64,000 nucleotides of DNA, taken from positions 15,047,595 to 15,111,594 of the forward strand of contig OX335644.1 of assembly GCA_946894095.1 (NCBI GenBank), given 5' to 3'. This DNA is from Incurvaria masculella. Lineage: Eukaryota; Arthropoda; Insecta; Lepidoptera; Incurvariidae. Below, in pieces: positions 1 through 12,130 of this stretch. The position numbers were made by a program, and so were the translations under genes. Positions within the stretch are counted from its first letter, which is position 1. The number at the start of each line of letters is the position of its first letter. Under the pieces are notes generated by a model that had not been told where the DNA came from, did no database searches, and worked only from the letters and a program-made list of their open reading frames with translations.

Positions 1-1625
1 GCCTCGTTACCTTTCCAGCCAACCGTACCGTACACTGCGTCTTCTAGTTGTGAAAACAGTGGGTGTATGATATGAGGCACATTCATTTCTGCCTAAAATT
101 CAAAAATAGAACTTGCTCAAAGCTGTAATGTAATCTCCTTTTCACAGAAGGATGAACGCAATAACACTCCTCCATCTAAAATGTTATGCCAATCCATATA
201 AGTGCCCCTAATAGTAACCCGAATAAATTGCGTAGCCGCCCCGCCATATAGGATTGGATCCCTACTTTTGTCTGACAGCTTGGCCACCAACTACCCAAGT
301 AGGAGTTTATTGTATCTTGCATTTTGCTTGCAAATTAAATTTTGTTGATATCCTAGAATTATTCTGGGTTAAATTCGAATGAACCTAGAAATAAGTTACC
401 AATGCAGTGGTTTTATGTATTGTATTGTATTTATTTAGCATAACACAAAGTAACACACATATAACAAAACATTGTCATTGGTGGTCGTTAATATTACTTG
501 TCATTATTTTCGATAGCAAAAAAATCTAACATTTAACATTCTAACAATAACATCAAATAAAAATAAAAAATAACAATAGTCAAGTTGGTCACAATAATCA
601 AATCAAATAAAATAAACTATGGAAAAATCATTAAAGTCAACATATATACACATTGGACGTTCGCTGAAAACCATTTCATTAATTTGTATGTGAGGTCAAT
701 CAATGATATACCCCTTTTAGGGTTCCGAAATAATGAGGTAATACTTTCGTCATGTCTTCAGTTCATCTATCCGTCTCTCAGCGGGATTTAACCGCTTATT
801 TATTATGTACCGCTTATTTTTTGTACGTGTGTAGATAATAATGGATTATTTAATAAATCGATGCAATAATTTGCTTTACTCGTGGACATTATTATTTCAT
901 CAATGTCTTTTAATGTACGCTGTTAGAGGTTTACTCTAATAATGGAATAATAAAGAACTCAATAACAAGCATGCATGCGAAGGTAAATACATTATTCCTT
1001 GAACCTGTCATAAAGATAAGGTTTTAAAAAACCTTTCGAGTGGTCTTTGAAAATACAATTAAAGTTGCATATGACAGAAGTGATGGAATCTAATTCCATC
1101 GCTTCCGAGCTTTGAATGTTAATAAAACTCAAACCCACCTCGCCTTTTCTCGAACTCTGCATTTGAAATAACTGAAATAAAAGGTTATTTAGCGTGATAC
1201 TAAGTAGCCTTATAGTAATAAAACGCTTCGAAATCGGTTAAGTGGTTTCATACGGCAGACATTGGATATTATGTGTAGTAAAAATTGAGGTTGAAATTTT
1301 TTTTTAGACGAAAATTTCTGAATCCCATTCCCGCACGGATCATCCTCATAATGCGTTCACAACACAAAAGCAACTAAATCACACTGCCTCCCAAAAAGAA
1401 AAACCGGTCCAGCGTGATCGTGTTCACGTGCCCAGGGTACCGTGATACCGTCACGGCTGGAACAGACATGGAAGAAATTCGCCCTCGCCTGCGGATTATT
1501 TAAAAATTTCATACGAAATTGGCGCTCCATAAAAAAACATATTTTCTCAAAAAACTGTGAAGTTTTGTTCAAGAGTAATTTGTTGGTTTGCAACCACATA
1601 CATAAGTGTACCTATATCGTTTCTA
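1..1625. other. No gene recognised (AT-rich DNA)
   Basis: I see no coding region, RNA gene or clear mobile element here. A short run of TATTG-type repeats near 414-436 followed by TTTATTT resembles the tail of a minus-strand LINE 3' end, but there is too little sequence to assign it. The small ORFs present have no recognisable motif. Confidence 0.5.
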
Positions 1626-1929
1626 TTTTTTAGGGTTTCGTACCCAAAGGGTGCCAACGGAACCCTATTACTAAGCCTCCGCTGTCCGTCCCTCCATCAA
1701 TCCGTCCGTCCGTCCGTCTGTCACAGGGCTGTATCCCATGAACCGTAATACGTTAGGCAGCTGATTCTTTCACAGAGTTTGTATTTATTTTTTCGCTATA
1801 ATAACAAATAGGTAAAATAAAAAAATAATAAAAATTGAAAGGGGCCCATACAAAAACCATGATTTTTATTGTTAAATCTTGTACGACGGTACGGAACCTT
1901 TCGTGTGCGAGTCCGACGCGGTTTTTGCG
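1626..1929 (-). repeat. Lepidopteran (GTCC)n-associated dispersed repeat, copy 1
   Basis: The stretch reads from a TAGGGTT(C)CGTACCC start through a GTCCGTCCGTCC-type microsatellite, then ACAGGGCTGTAT and CATGAACCGTAATA, to a GTACGGAACC box and a final GCGAGTCC. The same ordered modules recur at 5.7, 5.9, 9.3 and 37.5 kb. This combination is common in moth genomes next to (GTCC)n microsatellites (general knowledge). It has no ORF, so it is a non-autonomous repeat. The strand is set relative to the copy at 9281, taken as plus. Confidence 0.75.
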
Positions 1930-2462
1930 AATTTACAAATAAACGTTACTAAGAACAATTCGTGACAAAATGCATGTCACCGACAGACACCAGAGCCAGA
2001 CCATAAGGGTGCTATTTTTCGCTTTATGCAACGAGACCCTAAAACGGTACGCGTTCAATTGTATTGCCCGAAGGCTTTTACCTTCAATCTGTGCAGGAAG
2101 AGTGAGACCCAAAGCGTATCGAAGTGAGGGCAAATACGGAAGGTGATGCGAGGGGAGATCCCCCCTTGACGCCCTTCCACACTTGTTGCTCAACGGAGCT
2201 TGCTTTCCGGGAAGAATTCCTCGGATCTATAAGTCCGGAAAGAATGATCCTATTACGGTTCGTCGATATCTCAACACTTTTTCTAATATGGGTTCTGGCT
2301 GTAACATCCAATGTGTGTTGTACCACAGCGTATCGAATCCTGAAGACGGCATTATTTTCTTAAAATTTTATTTAGCACAAGGTAGACGTATTACATATGT
2401 ATATATTTATATTAGTTTGGCGGCCCAGTTGCCCGTGGAAGGTTTTTCTGGATTACTTATGT
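1930..2462. other. No gene recognised
   Basis: Short overlapping ORFs exist on both strands, but none carries a recognisable domain. I could assign no repeat family. Confidence 0.4.
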
Positions 2463-3500
2463 CTTTTTTATTTATGAAACTACATGGACGGATAATACCA
2501 CGGAGGATAGAGGGAGAGAGGACATGTTTTAAACTCATATTACTAAGGATCGCAGCGTGACCATAGACCTAGCATGCGTGCGCAGCGTGACACTGTGCGG
2601 GGAAGCGGGGGGAAAATCGCTTCATGGTTGGGTCATGCTCCGCCCATTTTTGCGAAATCCATTTACCGGAAGAATCGATATTCTGGTAGCAGCTATTCCG
2701 AGAGCTATTCTTAGTGGTTACAAGACTACAACTAGATGGCGCCTTTTAAATTTTACTAAATGTTTTTTCTATAAAAAAACCTTAAAAATTTAAATCTATG
2801 CCTTCGCGCGGATTCAAATAATTTTAATTTAAAAATGTCATTAAAATTTGCATCATGAGATCAACATTTCTTACCGTAAAACTAAAATGATTGCGCGCCA
2901 TCTATCGGCACATAGCAAGAGCGATACCTCGATACAATGCTCGAATATTGACTTAAATTATAAAATATGAGGTGGTTTACTGACAAATAAAACGTAACTT
3001 TAGATTATTTTGTCCTGTGTAATGTTTGCAACATTTTACACAAAATCTCATCGTGTTATCGACTGTTCGCCGAAAATTGCGCCGCAATATATATTGTCCC
3101 ACAACCTAACACCGCCAGCGCCATGTCGCGAATGTCGCTAAGCCCCGGCTTCTTTATCACGTGGGCTGTGACGTAGCGACCCACTTGGTGAACACAGACC
3201 CAGTTTGCTTAGACCATCTCCTCTCTACCTCTATCCTCCGTGGATAATACCAATGGCATGACCTACTGTCATGACATCAGCATCACACCAAATTCCCGAA
3301 GGAATTAAATAGCTTGCCAGGACCGCCCCTTATTAGCACAGCTAATCTAAACTGAATGGATAACACACACATTTCAATGCCTCTGTGGATGTTGTGAATG
3401 GTACCCGGGCGGGCTTAACTCTTATCATTTCGCAGGGATAGTATTACAGTTTTAACATGGATTCCGACCCAAACAGCAGCTCGCATTACAACTTAATGCA
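2463..3500 (-). mobile_element. tRNA-derived SINE, interrupted by a hAT-like element
   Basis: Minus-strand copy of the SINE family found throughout the window. The poly(A) tail side lies at 2463-2498 (T-run, then a degraded ATGGCTAATACC motif). The body resumes at 3251 with the CATGACAT, ATTCCCGAAGGAATTA, CCAGGACC and CCCGGGCGGGCTTAA modules, and the match is lost near 3500. The two halves are separated by the 744-bp insertion at 2499-3242. The copy is rather diverged and its tRNA-like head is not recognisable. Confidence 0.7.
2499..3242. mobile_element. Non-autonomous hAT-like DNA transposon with 8-bp target duplication
   Basis: The ends are inverted repeats starting CACGGAGGATAGAGG, about 24 bp with one or two mismatches. 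The element is flanked on both sides by the same 8 bp, GATAATAC (2491-2498 and 3243-3250). That 8-mer is part of the surrounding SINE, so the empty site can be read directly. An 8-bp duplication fits hAT (P and MULE elements are alternatives). There is no transposase ORF inside, so it was mobilised in trans. Confidence 0.75.
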
Positions 3501-4320
3501 CTCGGAAGATTAAATTTGTGCATTCACGAAGCAGGATTGGAAATTGACTTCTCCAATGAAGAACGAAGGTTTACGGAATTTACTAAATCCAAGACCAAAA
3601 TAGGGGGCTTTATACCGTTGCCGAAGGTTCTTTTCATTGGTGCAACTATTTCTTCATTACAAATTACAGATTGGGCAGGCTACATAATACACACATGGCC
3701 GATATGGGCCACACACACACACACACGCCAAGCCATATATGGTAAGGTAGTTGGTGTCGAGCGTCCGTCTGTTGACTCACAACTCACCGTTGGCCTGGAG
3801 TATCTGCGCCATAGACGGTTTGTAGAGTCGCTCCCCTATTCCTCCCCTCTAACCTATATCCGGAGCACCCTCCGCAGAGAATCAGACCACCCATTTGTAG
3901 TTGATATTAGGCTTTTGAGAAAAATAGTTTCTCAAACGAATTTCCCTACAACCTGGCATTTTCAAACGTAATATGAACAAGCTCGCTAGCTCTGCAATAG
4001 TCCGCAAATCCGCTGGAACGATGCCTCGCTGCGCGTGGTTTCGCAAGGTGAGGTAGACCTGGCTTTTCAGAGCAGATTTGTTCTCTCGGCACGTTTCGGT
4101 TTAATTTTTCATGAAAAAGGGTTTTATTTCATAGATACATCTCAATTTTTCGATCACATTTGACCGCATTATAGGTACTTCACTTTAGTTCCCATATGCT
4201 TCGAACCATGTCAGCCATTGTGTTAGCTAAGAGCTGATAGCGTTATTGAACAGAAGTACCTCTGCTACAAAGCATCGGCATATCGACACATTTGCCTCTC
4301 AACAGTAGCTATTCATGCGT
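3501..4320. other. No gene recognised; short (AC)n run
   Basis: An open frame at 3516-3971 (151 codons, plus) has no recognisable domain and crosses an (AC)n microsatellite near 3710-3727, so I do not call it a gene. Nothing else is identifiable. Confidence 0.4.
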
Positions 4321-4420
4321 TCCGCGACGTCGCGGTACTGTCGAACCTCACACGTTGAGTAGGGTCGTGCGGAGAGGCGGGCGCGGCGAGAACATCGAGT
4401 GAGAAAGCAGGGAAGTGGCT

Positions 4421-4431
4421 CGTCTATATAG
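4421..4431 (+). promoter_or_regulatory. Possible TATA box downstream of a GC-rich stretch
   Basis: TATATAG at 4425-4431 follows a GC-rich, CpG-containing segment (about 4320-4420) in otherwise AT-rich DNA. The layout resembles an insect core promoter, but no initiator, splice donor or coding exon could be tied to it. Chance occurrence is quite possible. Confidence 0.2.
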
Positions 4432-4459
4432 CGGTATCGTTGATGTCACAGGAAATGTA

Positions 4460-5666
4460 AGATTTTTTTTTAGAAATGCATTCTTTGTGCAAAGGCACAA
4501 ATTTGCACGGCGACTGCCATTAAACTAGCTAAATCGTCTTCTATGCCCTAACGTTTCCCTATAACCCAAGACATTGTCAGATTTTAATCATTTTTAGCAC
4601 TTGAGAAATCTTCATCCCATGTCCGTATGTACCTAAATATATATATTTTTGGGTAAAAAAAAATCTAATATTAACGTTAAGAAAGACAACTATTTTCCAA
4701 TATTTATTAGGAAATGTTTTCCAATCTAAAAGGTTTAAAAAAAAAATTAAACCTACAGACGTAGATTTAGACAATATATTTTAGATTCCAATGTTTCAAC
4801 AACCTAGTAAAACATTAGGAGCATGTAAACAGTTATCGCCCGTCGTATGGGGAATTGGCAGCGTAAAGACTCTCTTAATAATTAGTTAACTCCCGGGTGG
4901 TTAACATGTTAAATAAATTCAAGGCAAGTGAGTGATTAGTTGAGTTTCGCACCATGCTAACTGTGAAACGCGTGTTATTCGGCTTACCCTTGTTTTCACC
5001 ACCTCCATTTACCTGAAATCCGATAAATAACTTTCGGTTACATTATATATTTACACGGTATGACCGAAAGGTTGCTTTGGGATTTTTCTAGCTGAAGGTG
5101 GTGGAAACGGACATACGTGAACTGAAATTTACGAGTGAGCTTGGTACGAAATCCAACTAAACGTCAGATGTTATCACTCACTTGCCTGTTCACCCGACGA
5201 GTTAATTTATAATAAGAATATAAGCAACTTATTAAAACCGTTTTACGGGCATACACTAGATAATAGTCTAAACTTTGATGTTTCAATTTTTTTACCGGTG
5301 TTTATGCTGAACCGAAGCTGAGATAAAATAAAAATAAGACCCAAAAATTTTGGAGGTTAGCGTCATGTGGAGCCTTAAGTCGACATTCCCGCCCTTTCTT
5401 TCTCGATGGGCGGGAAGGAATCGGCAGGTGTGTTGAGTTTTAGCGATTGTTCGGCGCCTTCGAAGCGGAAAGCAAGAGCGGACGAGAATCGATTTCCAAC
5501 GTCAATGCTCGGCTGTGCGTTGTCGCGCTCTTTGTATGGTCTTGTACTTGTCATGTTTTGCGCAATCTACCTCTTGATTAAAATACGGTTCCAAGATTAA
5601 AATATACCAGGGATATGGGTTAAAATATGATAAGTCTATAATGAAAATGTTGATTCCACGGTGTCT
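4460..5666. other. No gene recognised (AT-rich DNA)
   Basis: Nothing beyond small unsupported ORFs. A short inverted repeat (CCCGCCC ... GGGCGGG, about 5388-5414) is the only structured feature I noticed. Confidence 0.4.
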
Positions 5667-5826
5667 TATTAATACACATTCTGTGAACATTTCAGCTGTC
5701 TACCTATTACGGTTCATGAGATACAGCCCTGTGACGGATGGATAGACGGGCGGAAGGACGGACGAAAGGACATTAGGGGCTTAGTAATAGAGTTCTATGG
5801 TCACCCTTTGGGTACGGAACCCTAAA
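5667..5826 (+). repeat. (GTCC)n-associated dispersed repeat, copy 2 (5' truncated)
   Basis: Contains the family's ordered modules: TCTGTGAACATTTCAGC, CCTATTACGGTTCATGAG, an impure GACG microsatellite, then CCCTTTGGGTACGGAACCC. It begins inside the element, so it is truncated. A second, longer copy follows about 80 bp downstream in the same orientation. Confidence 0.7.
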
Positions 5827-5904
5827 GAACAAGTTGAAAAGATTTTGTTGCTGCAAGATGTGACATCCTGCAATAGTATGTAATTAAAAATCATCGGACT
5901 AGCA

Positions 5905-6076
5905 CAAGGAGAGTTCCGTACCATCGTACAAGATTGAAAAAAAACACGTTTTTTGTATGGGCGTCCCCTGCCTACCTATTACGGTTCATGAGAAACAGCC
6001 CTGTGACGGACGGATGGACAGCAAAGGCTTAGTAATAGGGTTCCGTTAGCACCCTTTGGGTACGGAACCATAAAAA
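5905..6076 (+). repeat. (GTCC)n-associated dispersed repeat, copy 3
   Basis: Begins with GTTCCGTACCATCGTACAAG, continues through CCTATTACGGTTCATGAG and ACAGCCCTGTGACGGACGG, and ends with CCCTTTGGGTACGGAACC. Two copies in the same orientation 80 bp apart suggest either preferred insertion next to an older copy or a local duplication. Confidence 0.75.
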
Positions 6077-6719
6077 TCATATGATTACATTATCGGTCTA
6101 CAAGGCAAAACAGCGTGAACGAGTGACCATAATTCAAGATTCTCTTATTCAGTGGAGGCTGTATCGTGGCGCGCTCCGAACAGGAGATAAATGATAGGAA
6201 ATCAGGATCCATTCTTGTTCAAAGCGACAGCTATTTGCTCGAAAATTTCCCGGAACGGTATCTGTGAAATGAACTGAGAAAAATACTTCTCATTTTTTCG
6301 CCAAAGGATGTAATCAATTTTTATTAGCGTTCACAATTCAATGTCTGTTCAGTATTTTAAAATTAAAATATTTTTACTCCATTTTATGGTACGAAAATTC
6401 ATTATTGCCAGCGCGATCTCCATTGATCAAAAAAGGGATGAAAGTCGATTGCATGAATTACCGGTCTCTACAACCTTCAGATTGGTTCTGGGTTCTTTCA
6501 TACGACTTCTACCTTCCATTTATACCAATCACTGACTGCATGAATACAATACAAAATTACGAAATGACATATATATTAGATATACACAGGGCGTTTGGGA
6601 CACAATCACAATAAATTTAACAAAGAACTCAATTTCGGATTCTAAAAACACCTAGGTACATCATTTTGAAAAACTTTGCAATGAGTAATCATACAAAAAT
6701 CAAGTTAAAACAGGTCTAA
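6077..6719. other. No gene recognised
   Basis: Two overlapping short ORFs (6341-6614) show no domain. No repeat family was identified. Confidence 0.4.
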
Positions 6720-6795
6720 CGCGATCAGGTGACGCACAACCGCGCACCTCGCCTCCCTCGCCTCCCTCGCGCCCCCGCGCAGCCTGCCGCGCCGG

Positions 6796-6953
6796 GAGAT
6801 AAATAGTCGTCACCGAATCTAATGCTAACGCAAAGTAGTACTTTGTGACGTCACTTTGACACGATTTGTATGGACGAAATCTCAAAGTAATGCCAATTGA
6901 CGTCACAAAGTACTCTTAGTTAGTCTTTAGTTTCTGTTACGACTATTTATCTC
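6796..6953. mobile_element. Short MITE-like inverted-repeat element
   Basis: A 158-bp segment whose ends are a perfect 15-bp inverted repeat (GAGATAAATAGTCGT). A second internal inverted pair (ACAAAGTA...TGACGTCA) gives a fold-back structure. No clear target duplication was seen. A degraded relative of its right end may occur near 30720. Confidence 0.5.
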
Positions 6954-6999
6954 AGCCTCAGTGAATAAGTACGTTAGGTAGGTACAAGCGCTATTTGGT

Positions 7000-7780
7000 A
7001 CTCACACACAGACGACCGCCTTCATAGCCTGTTTTCTATGTGCTCGCCCTGCATTGCAATGCACATTTCGCAGCGCCGTATCAGGGAGCCGCGAACCCTT
7101 CTGGAGAGAAGACCGTCAGCGGAGTCTGCTCGAAATTTGTTGAACGCGTCAACGAGCCTCACTCGCATAAGGTCGGCATTAGCACCATTGTCTTGTGCTC
7201 AATCCTAACCGATTACCGGCCACGCGTGTACTGGATGTCGGGTTTTGCCGAAAATAAGCCAGCACTTCCTCCTCTCGAGCAATAGCAACCTCGCGGCCCG
7301 CACCCTCCCCTTTCGACACGACACTTTTGTTTTCACGCACACGTTGCACAGCTTGCACAATAACATTGCCGTTTGCTGGTGTTCGGCGATTAGGAAAACG
7401 TTCGCGGTACTACGCAGAGCTTGATGGGCGTTTTAATGGTACTCCCCGTATAACAGTATCATATCCATGTACTCTTGCGAGGTAAACACGTGCTGTGGCA
7501 TAATTACGTACAATTGTTTTAACACAAATAAACACAAAAGTCACAAGATACAAATAACTGAACACGTACGGACGCGGCGCGGCGTGGCGAGTACACGGCA
7601 CAATGCCGGCGCTTGCGCAGGCGACTGAAATTCAAAAAATCCCCTATTCCACCCTCCTCCTCCGCCGCGCCCCCCGCGCCCCCCGCGACGCCAGCGCGGA
7701 GCGCGCCCCGCCTCCGCCTCCCGCCGCCTCCCACCAACGCAGTACTTGAACACGCCGCCGCGCCGGCCTTATTTTGGAAA
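7000..7780. other. GC-rich, CpG-dense segment, possible 5' region of a host gene
   Basis: Base composition shifts sharply to GC-rich in 6720-6795 and 7560-7770, with long pyrimidine or CCG runs. In an AT-rich insect genome such islands often mark promoters or 5' exons. The ORFs here (for example minus 7519-7806, rich in Ala, Arg and Gly) look like composition artefacts. I cannot define exon boundaries. Confidence 0.3.
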
Positions 7781-8022
7781 ATGAAAGGAATTACGTGACA
7801 TGACATATTACTGATTTCGAGGGGAAAAACAACTCCAAATCATCGACGTAGCATAGCGCGCTGTGCTTACAAGACAAATAAAGCGTGGGAGTGTGACGTC
7901 AACTCAAGTTTAGTTTAAGGTTAGTTAGTTAGGTTTAGTTTAAAGTTAATAGCAATTTTAATTAAGGACCTATTACAAAAAAAAAAAACAATTATTCCCT
8001 CAGTTTTATTGTTTATATGTTA

Positions 8023-8808
8023 CTAGCAGCCCGTCCCGGCTTTGCACGGGCATAACGTCATTTAAAAAAATATTATTTTGACACAATGATACACAAATAA
8101 ACCATTTTTACGTAGAGTTCCTACATTGAGATATTTGAAATAAAAAAAACTTATATATTATTATTACATGATTATTAGATATTAGAGAAATAATAAATTC
8201 AAAGTGCTATAGGGAGAACCGCGGCCTCCGAGGCACGCTCCCGCCGCCCCGGCAGGCCGGTACCGCCGCAAGCACTACATCCCGCAATTTTTTAATCTAT
8301 AATATCTTCGAAAATATTCATTTAAATCATATGCTGTAAAGGGCCGTATAGATCTATATTAAATCAACAATGTATTAAAGGTATTTAATTGTATAAGGAT
8401 TAATGCTGTATTGGTTAAAATCGCTTCAAAAATTAGCCATTATTTGTCGTAAAATGTTATTGTGGGATATCCATAAGAGATAGATAGATACCATCGCGGA
8501 GTTTTCTGTAGACCTTTTCAATGTATACAATACTTAGTACATTATTTTGATAAATCTCGTAGGGTTCAGCCTGCGTTTGCAATGTAAGCGGAAAAAAAAA
8601 TTTTTTTACGACATCACATTGGAAACCTCAAAAATAACAGTATTTCTCAAATATTTAATGGATATTATTATACATATAAACCTTCCTCTTGAATCACTCT
8701 ATCTATTAAAAAAAATCGCTTCAAAATCCGTTGCGTAGTTTTAAAGATTTAAGCGTACATGGGGATATAGGGACAGAGAAAGCGACTTTGTTTTATACTA
8801 TGTAGTGA
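8023..8808 (-). mobile_element. Non-autonomous Helitron, copy 1
   Basis: On the minus strand it starts TCACTACATAGTATAAAAC and ends with a short GC hairpin (CCCGTGC ... GGGACGGG) a few bases before CTAG. It sits between A and T, the classical Helitron pattern of 5'-TC, 3' hairpin plus CTRR and AT insertion. It is 786 bp with no Rep/helicase ORF. A GC-rich patch near 8215-8280 sits inside an AT-rich body. It is closely related to the copy at 45856-46721. Confidence 0.85.
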
Positions 8809-9280
8809 TTATGATGTACACTGCACTCGGATTTGTCATATTTTATCATTAACCAGTTCAGCAATTCCAGCGAAGAACTTTCACGTTCATTCCAAATAGA
8901 AAAACATAAATTCATGGAATAATAATGATTATTTATTTCGACGCCCCGGATATCGATCTCCGTTTTCGAAGCACTCGAACGTCATGACAGTTACAAGCTA
9001 CAACAGATGAAATATAATTCAAAATCTAACATGCCAAATAAGTACGCAAACATTTTTTATGGCCGCGTCAAGGGAGCAAAGAAATCCTAGTCTGACAGAA
9101 AAACGAAGGTCGCATGAGCTGTGTAGCGAATCTTTCAAATATTTAGAATAACTGCCGGAGGTCCCCGGGCGCTGCGGAGGCGGCATTGGAATTGTAGCGG
9201 GAATTTTACACAGAGCGGCACGGGGCTGGCGGCAGTGCTGGCGCGGACTATGGTGGCTGGCTAAAGCACACATTGATAGT
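8809..9280. other. No gene recognised
   Basis: A moderately GC-rich patch at about 9150-9250 carries a proline-rich minus-strand ORF without a recognisable domain. It has no splice or promoter support. Confidence 0.3.
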
Positions 9281-9568
9281 AAAAAACCGGCCAAAAGGAC
9301 AAAGGGTGTACCATCGTACACGATTTAACCCAAAAAAAATACGTTTCTTGTGTTGTGTTGTATGTTTCTTGGGCCTTAAATTTTTATATTTTTTTAATTT
9401 TATATTTTTTTTGTTATAGCGGCAAAATAAATTCACACTCTGTGAAAATTTCAGCAACCTACCTATTACGGTTCATGAGATACAGCCTTGTGACAGACGG
9501 ACGGACGGACAGCGGAGGCTTAGTAATAGGGTTTAGTTGGCACCCTTTGGGTACGGAACCCTAAAAAC
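9281..9568 (+). repeat. (GTCC)n-associated dispersed repeat, copy 4 (near full length)
   Basis: Begins AAAAACCGGCCAA, then GTACCATCGTAC, a poly-T/A middle, TCTGTGAAAATTTCAGC, CCTATTACGGTTCATGAG, GACGGACGGACGGACAG, and ends GGGTACGGAACCCTAAAAAC. It shows the module order of the whole family and is used as the reference orientation for the other copies. Confidence 0.8.
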
Positions 9569-9689
9569 ATTTTTAAAAACAAGGTTACATAAAGCATTTA
9601 CAAGGTTAAATGCTCCGCTATAAAAATTAAAGCTTGTTTTTAAAAATGATTTGTACGAGTATTTTATTTTTTAGTTTTCACTCGACAGT

Positions 9690-10550
9690 GCTGTCGGAGT
9701 ACAACCCTGAGAGCATTAGCCATATCATAGTAAAACTTAGAACGGACTTTCTTAATTAAATAAGTATCCAACATTTCGTGTCTATGCGAAGTTTAAAGAG
9801 CCAACCTTACGTGCAAATAGCCATCTCATGGTGTAGGGCCGAGTGCACGACACAAAATCAAAATCAACATCAACGTATGATTAAACACGTCACTTTTATG
9901 GACAGTATGTAAAGGAGGTGAATCAACTCCAAACCGTCACTAAAATTGACGTGTTTGAACACCATCGATAAAAAGAAAGGCGATATGCCTTCGAGCGCGT
10001 CTACTATAAGACCCACTGTCTCCAATTTTCAAAAACTACCAACCCAACGAAAACGTACATGTCACATGCAAATATAGTCGCAGACGTATTCGAAGGTTTG
10101 TGTGGGTGGGAACTGACTTAACGAACGCATTTTTAGAGCACATTCGCGCGCGGTGGAGATTTTTCGACTGTGTGACATACGACGCTCCGCTGGATTCCCA
10201 AACAATGATTTGGTCTCTTTACCCATTCGGCAAAGATGCGATATCAACCGCATGCCACTTCTCCTCCCTTTATCTTCAGTGACTTAGATGTATGTTCCAA
10301 CAATCGGGGCTTAGAATAAGTTATCATATTTCGTGTCTACGCTATTAACAGGTGAGAAGTTCCCTTGTTAGGAGTCAATCCTGAGGGGAGTAGCCATGTC
10401 ATGGTGACACTTAGAATCGACAATCATAATTGAATGCGTATACAACATTTCATGTATGTGCTGCTAACCATTGAGAAGTTCCCTAGCCAGAATCCAACCC
10501 TGTGCAGCAACCATCTCATGCTAAAATTTTAAGCCGGATATCATAACAAA
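9690..10550 (+). repeat. Diverged tandem repeat, interrupted
   Basis: A unit containing AACTTAGAA, CCAACATTTCGTGTCTATGC, GAGAAGTTCCC, CAACCCTGAG and GCCAT(C/G)TCATGGTG occurs at about 9690-9850, 10300-10410 and 10410-10550. About 450 bp of unrelated sequence separates the first from the others. The copies are well diverged. I cannot name the family. Confidence 0.45.
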
Positions 10551-10618
10551 ATACTATATTAGGAAGGGGTTCTAATTCATCTTGCAACACTTAACATACT
10601 TACATGCATTGAATGAAG

Positions 10619-10771
10619 AATTTTCCATCCAGTTCAATGTAGCCGTGCTCATAAAGGGAAGGTCCTGGCATGGCATCTAATTCCTTGGGGAATGTGGTAT
10701 ATTGGGCTTATTTCATAACGGTAGTTTTGTGGTATTGTATAACAATCTATGTCAGGACGCATAAAAAAAAA
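10619..10771 (+). mobile_element. SINE, 5'-truncated
   Basis: Plus-strand copy containing the 3' half of the window's main SINE: CCATCCAGTTCAATGTAGCC, GTGCTCATAAAGGGAAGGTC, TGGCATGGCA and CCTTGGGGAATGTGG, then GTCAGGACGCAT followed by a poly(A) run. The tRNA-like head is missing. Confidence 0.75.
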
Positions 10772-12012
10772 CATTAGAAGTAAAAGAAAACTTGTAAATA
10801 AACGCAAAATCTTATGCAGTATGCAAGTAAATATACTTTTTCGTACTGAGAAAGCACTTCGTTTTTTTTTTTCAATAAATGCGATATGTATGTAGATTCC
10901 ACCGTGAAGTAGAGACACGTTAAGAATTTTCCTGAAAATTGCGGTTACCAATTTCATTCATAATTTTACATTTTCCTACAGTCCCTACTCGCATAAACAA
11001 TGCCTTCTACTAACACGGTGTTTAAGATTAAACATACATTTATTTAATGCTTTACTTGCGTTGCGGACATTGACTGCAAAGATTGGACATTCTAACACAC
11101 TGAACTATATGTGTTCAAAGCCATCGGCATCTGAAACAGGAATTCAAGGGCCTTGCAACTACAGAAAAAAAGATGCCGAAGAAATGAGAACCTCCTCCTT
11201 TTTTTTGATGTCGCTTAAAAATACTCTACGGTTACTGAGGTAGAGTAGCCGGTATTCTTGTCCCTTCGTCGTCTGTCAGATGATAATATGATTATCCCTT
11301 ACCACGGACACGGTAAATAATGAAGAGATGATTTTATTTCTAAAATAATGTGTCGAGTGGCCTATTTCATTGAAACATGGGCAAACTCTACCGAACGTTT
11401 TTAGAATTGATGCTTTTAGCATGCTTTTTCGATCGCTTCAGTAGAGTTTATTAACCCGCTTTCAAGAAAATTGTCGCCGAGCGATAGCGTCCTCAATTAT
11501 TAAGATAGAGAAATAAAAAAGCTATCAAAAGATGCGATAGTAAAAGGATTCGGTAAATACGTTAATCTTTTTTTATTGTTAAAAAAATGAAAAATTTTTA
11601 CCGTTTTTTTAGGACGATGGAAACATTTCGCAAGCGAAAGGAGATATAAGAAGAATTGCTAATATGATACCATGTTGGTTTCTATAGGATTTTTATTAAG
11701 GGTAGATGTTTTCTCCTTCCCTTTTAATAACTTCTGTGTTTTTAAGTGACTTAGGGCTGATTTTTAAATAGTTTTTTTTATATACGCTTCTGATTATCCA
11801 TCCGATATACTAAGTCCAGACGTTTATTAGTAAAATTATAGTCAGGTAATTGTGGTAGAAGATATGCTGCTCCTTTAATGACTATACGTCGTTTGACAAA
11901 CGAGAATTTGTACTATCAGTCCGACAAGTACTATCTCATGATTGAAAAATTGGCCCTCAATCAAATAAAGTAATTTCCAATGCGACGGAAAGTCATGGGG
12001 CCATGAGTTCTC
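10772..12012. other. No gene recognised (AT-rich DNA)
   Basis: No coding region with a recognisable domain and no identifiable repeat family. Small ORFs at 11061-11243 and 11875-12164 are unsupported; the latter overlap a SINE fragment. Confidence 0.4.
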
Positions 12013-12115
12013 TGTTTTTTTTTTACAAATGACTGGATATGGATGGCTAATACCACACCTACTGTTAAGATATTCGCCCACCATATGGGAACCAAGTACC
12101 ATGCCCGGACCTGAA
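12013..12115 (-). mobile_element. SINE fragment
   Basis: T-run, then ATGGATGGCTAATACCACAC, TAAGATATT, CACCATATGGGAAC and CCATGCC: the tail-proximal part of the SINE in minus orientation. It is directly followed by a fragment of the TTAA MITE. Confidence 0.65.
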
Positions 12116-12130
12116 AGCTGCACGAAATAA

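Noticed and set aside
3516..3971. 151-codon ORF
   Set aside because: No domain, crosses an (AC)n microsatellite, and overlaps the end of a SINE region.
7519..7806. Ala/Arg/Gly-rich ORFs on both strands
   Set aside because: Explained by high GC content; there are no motifs and the strands mirror each other.
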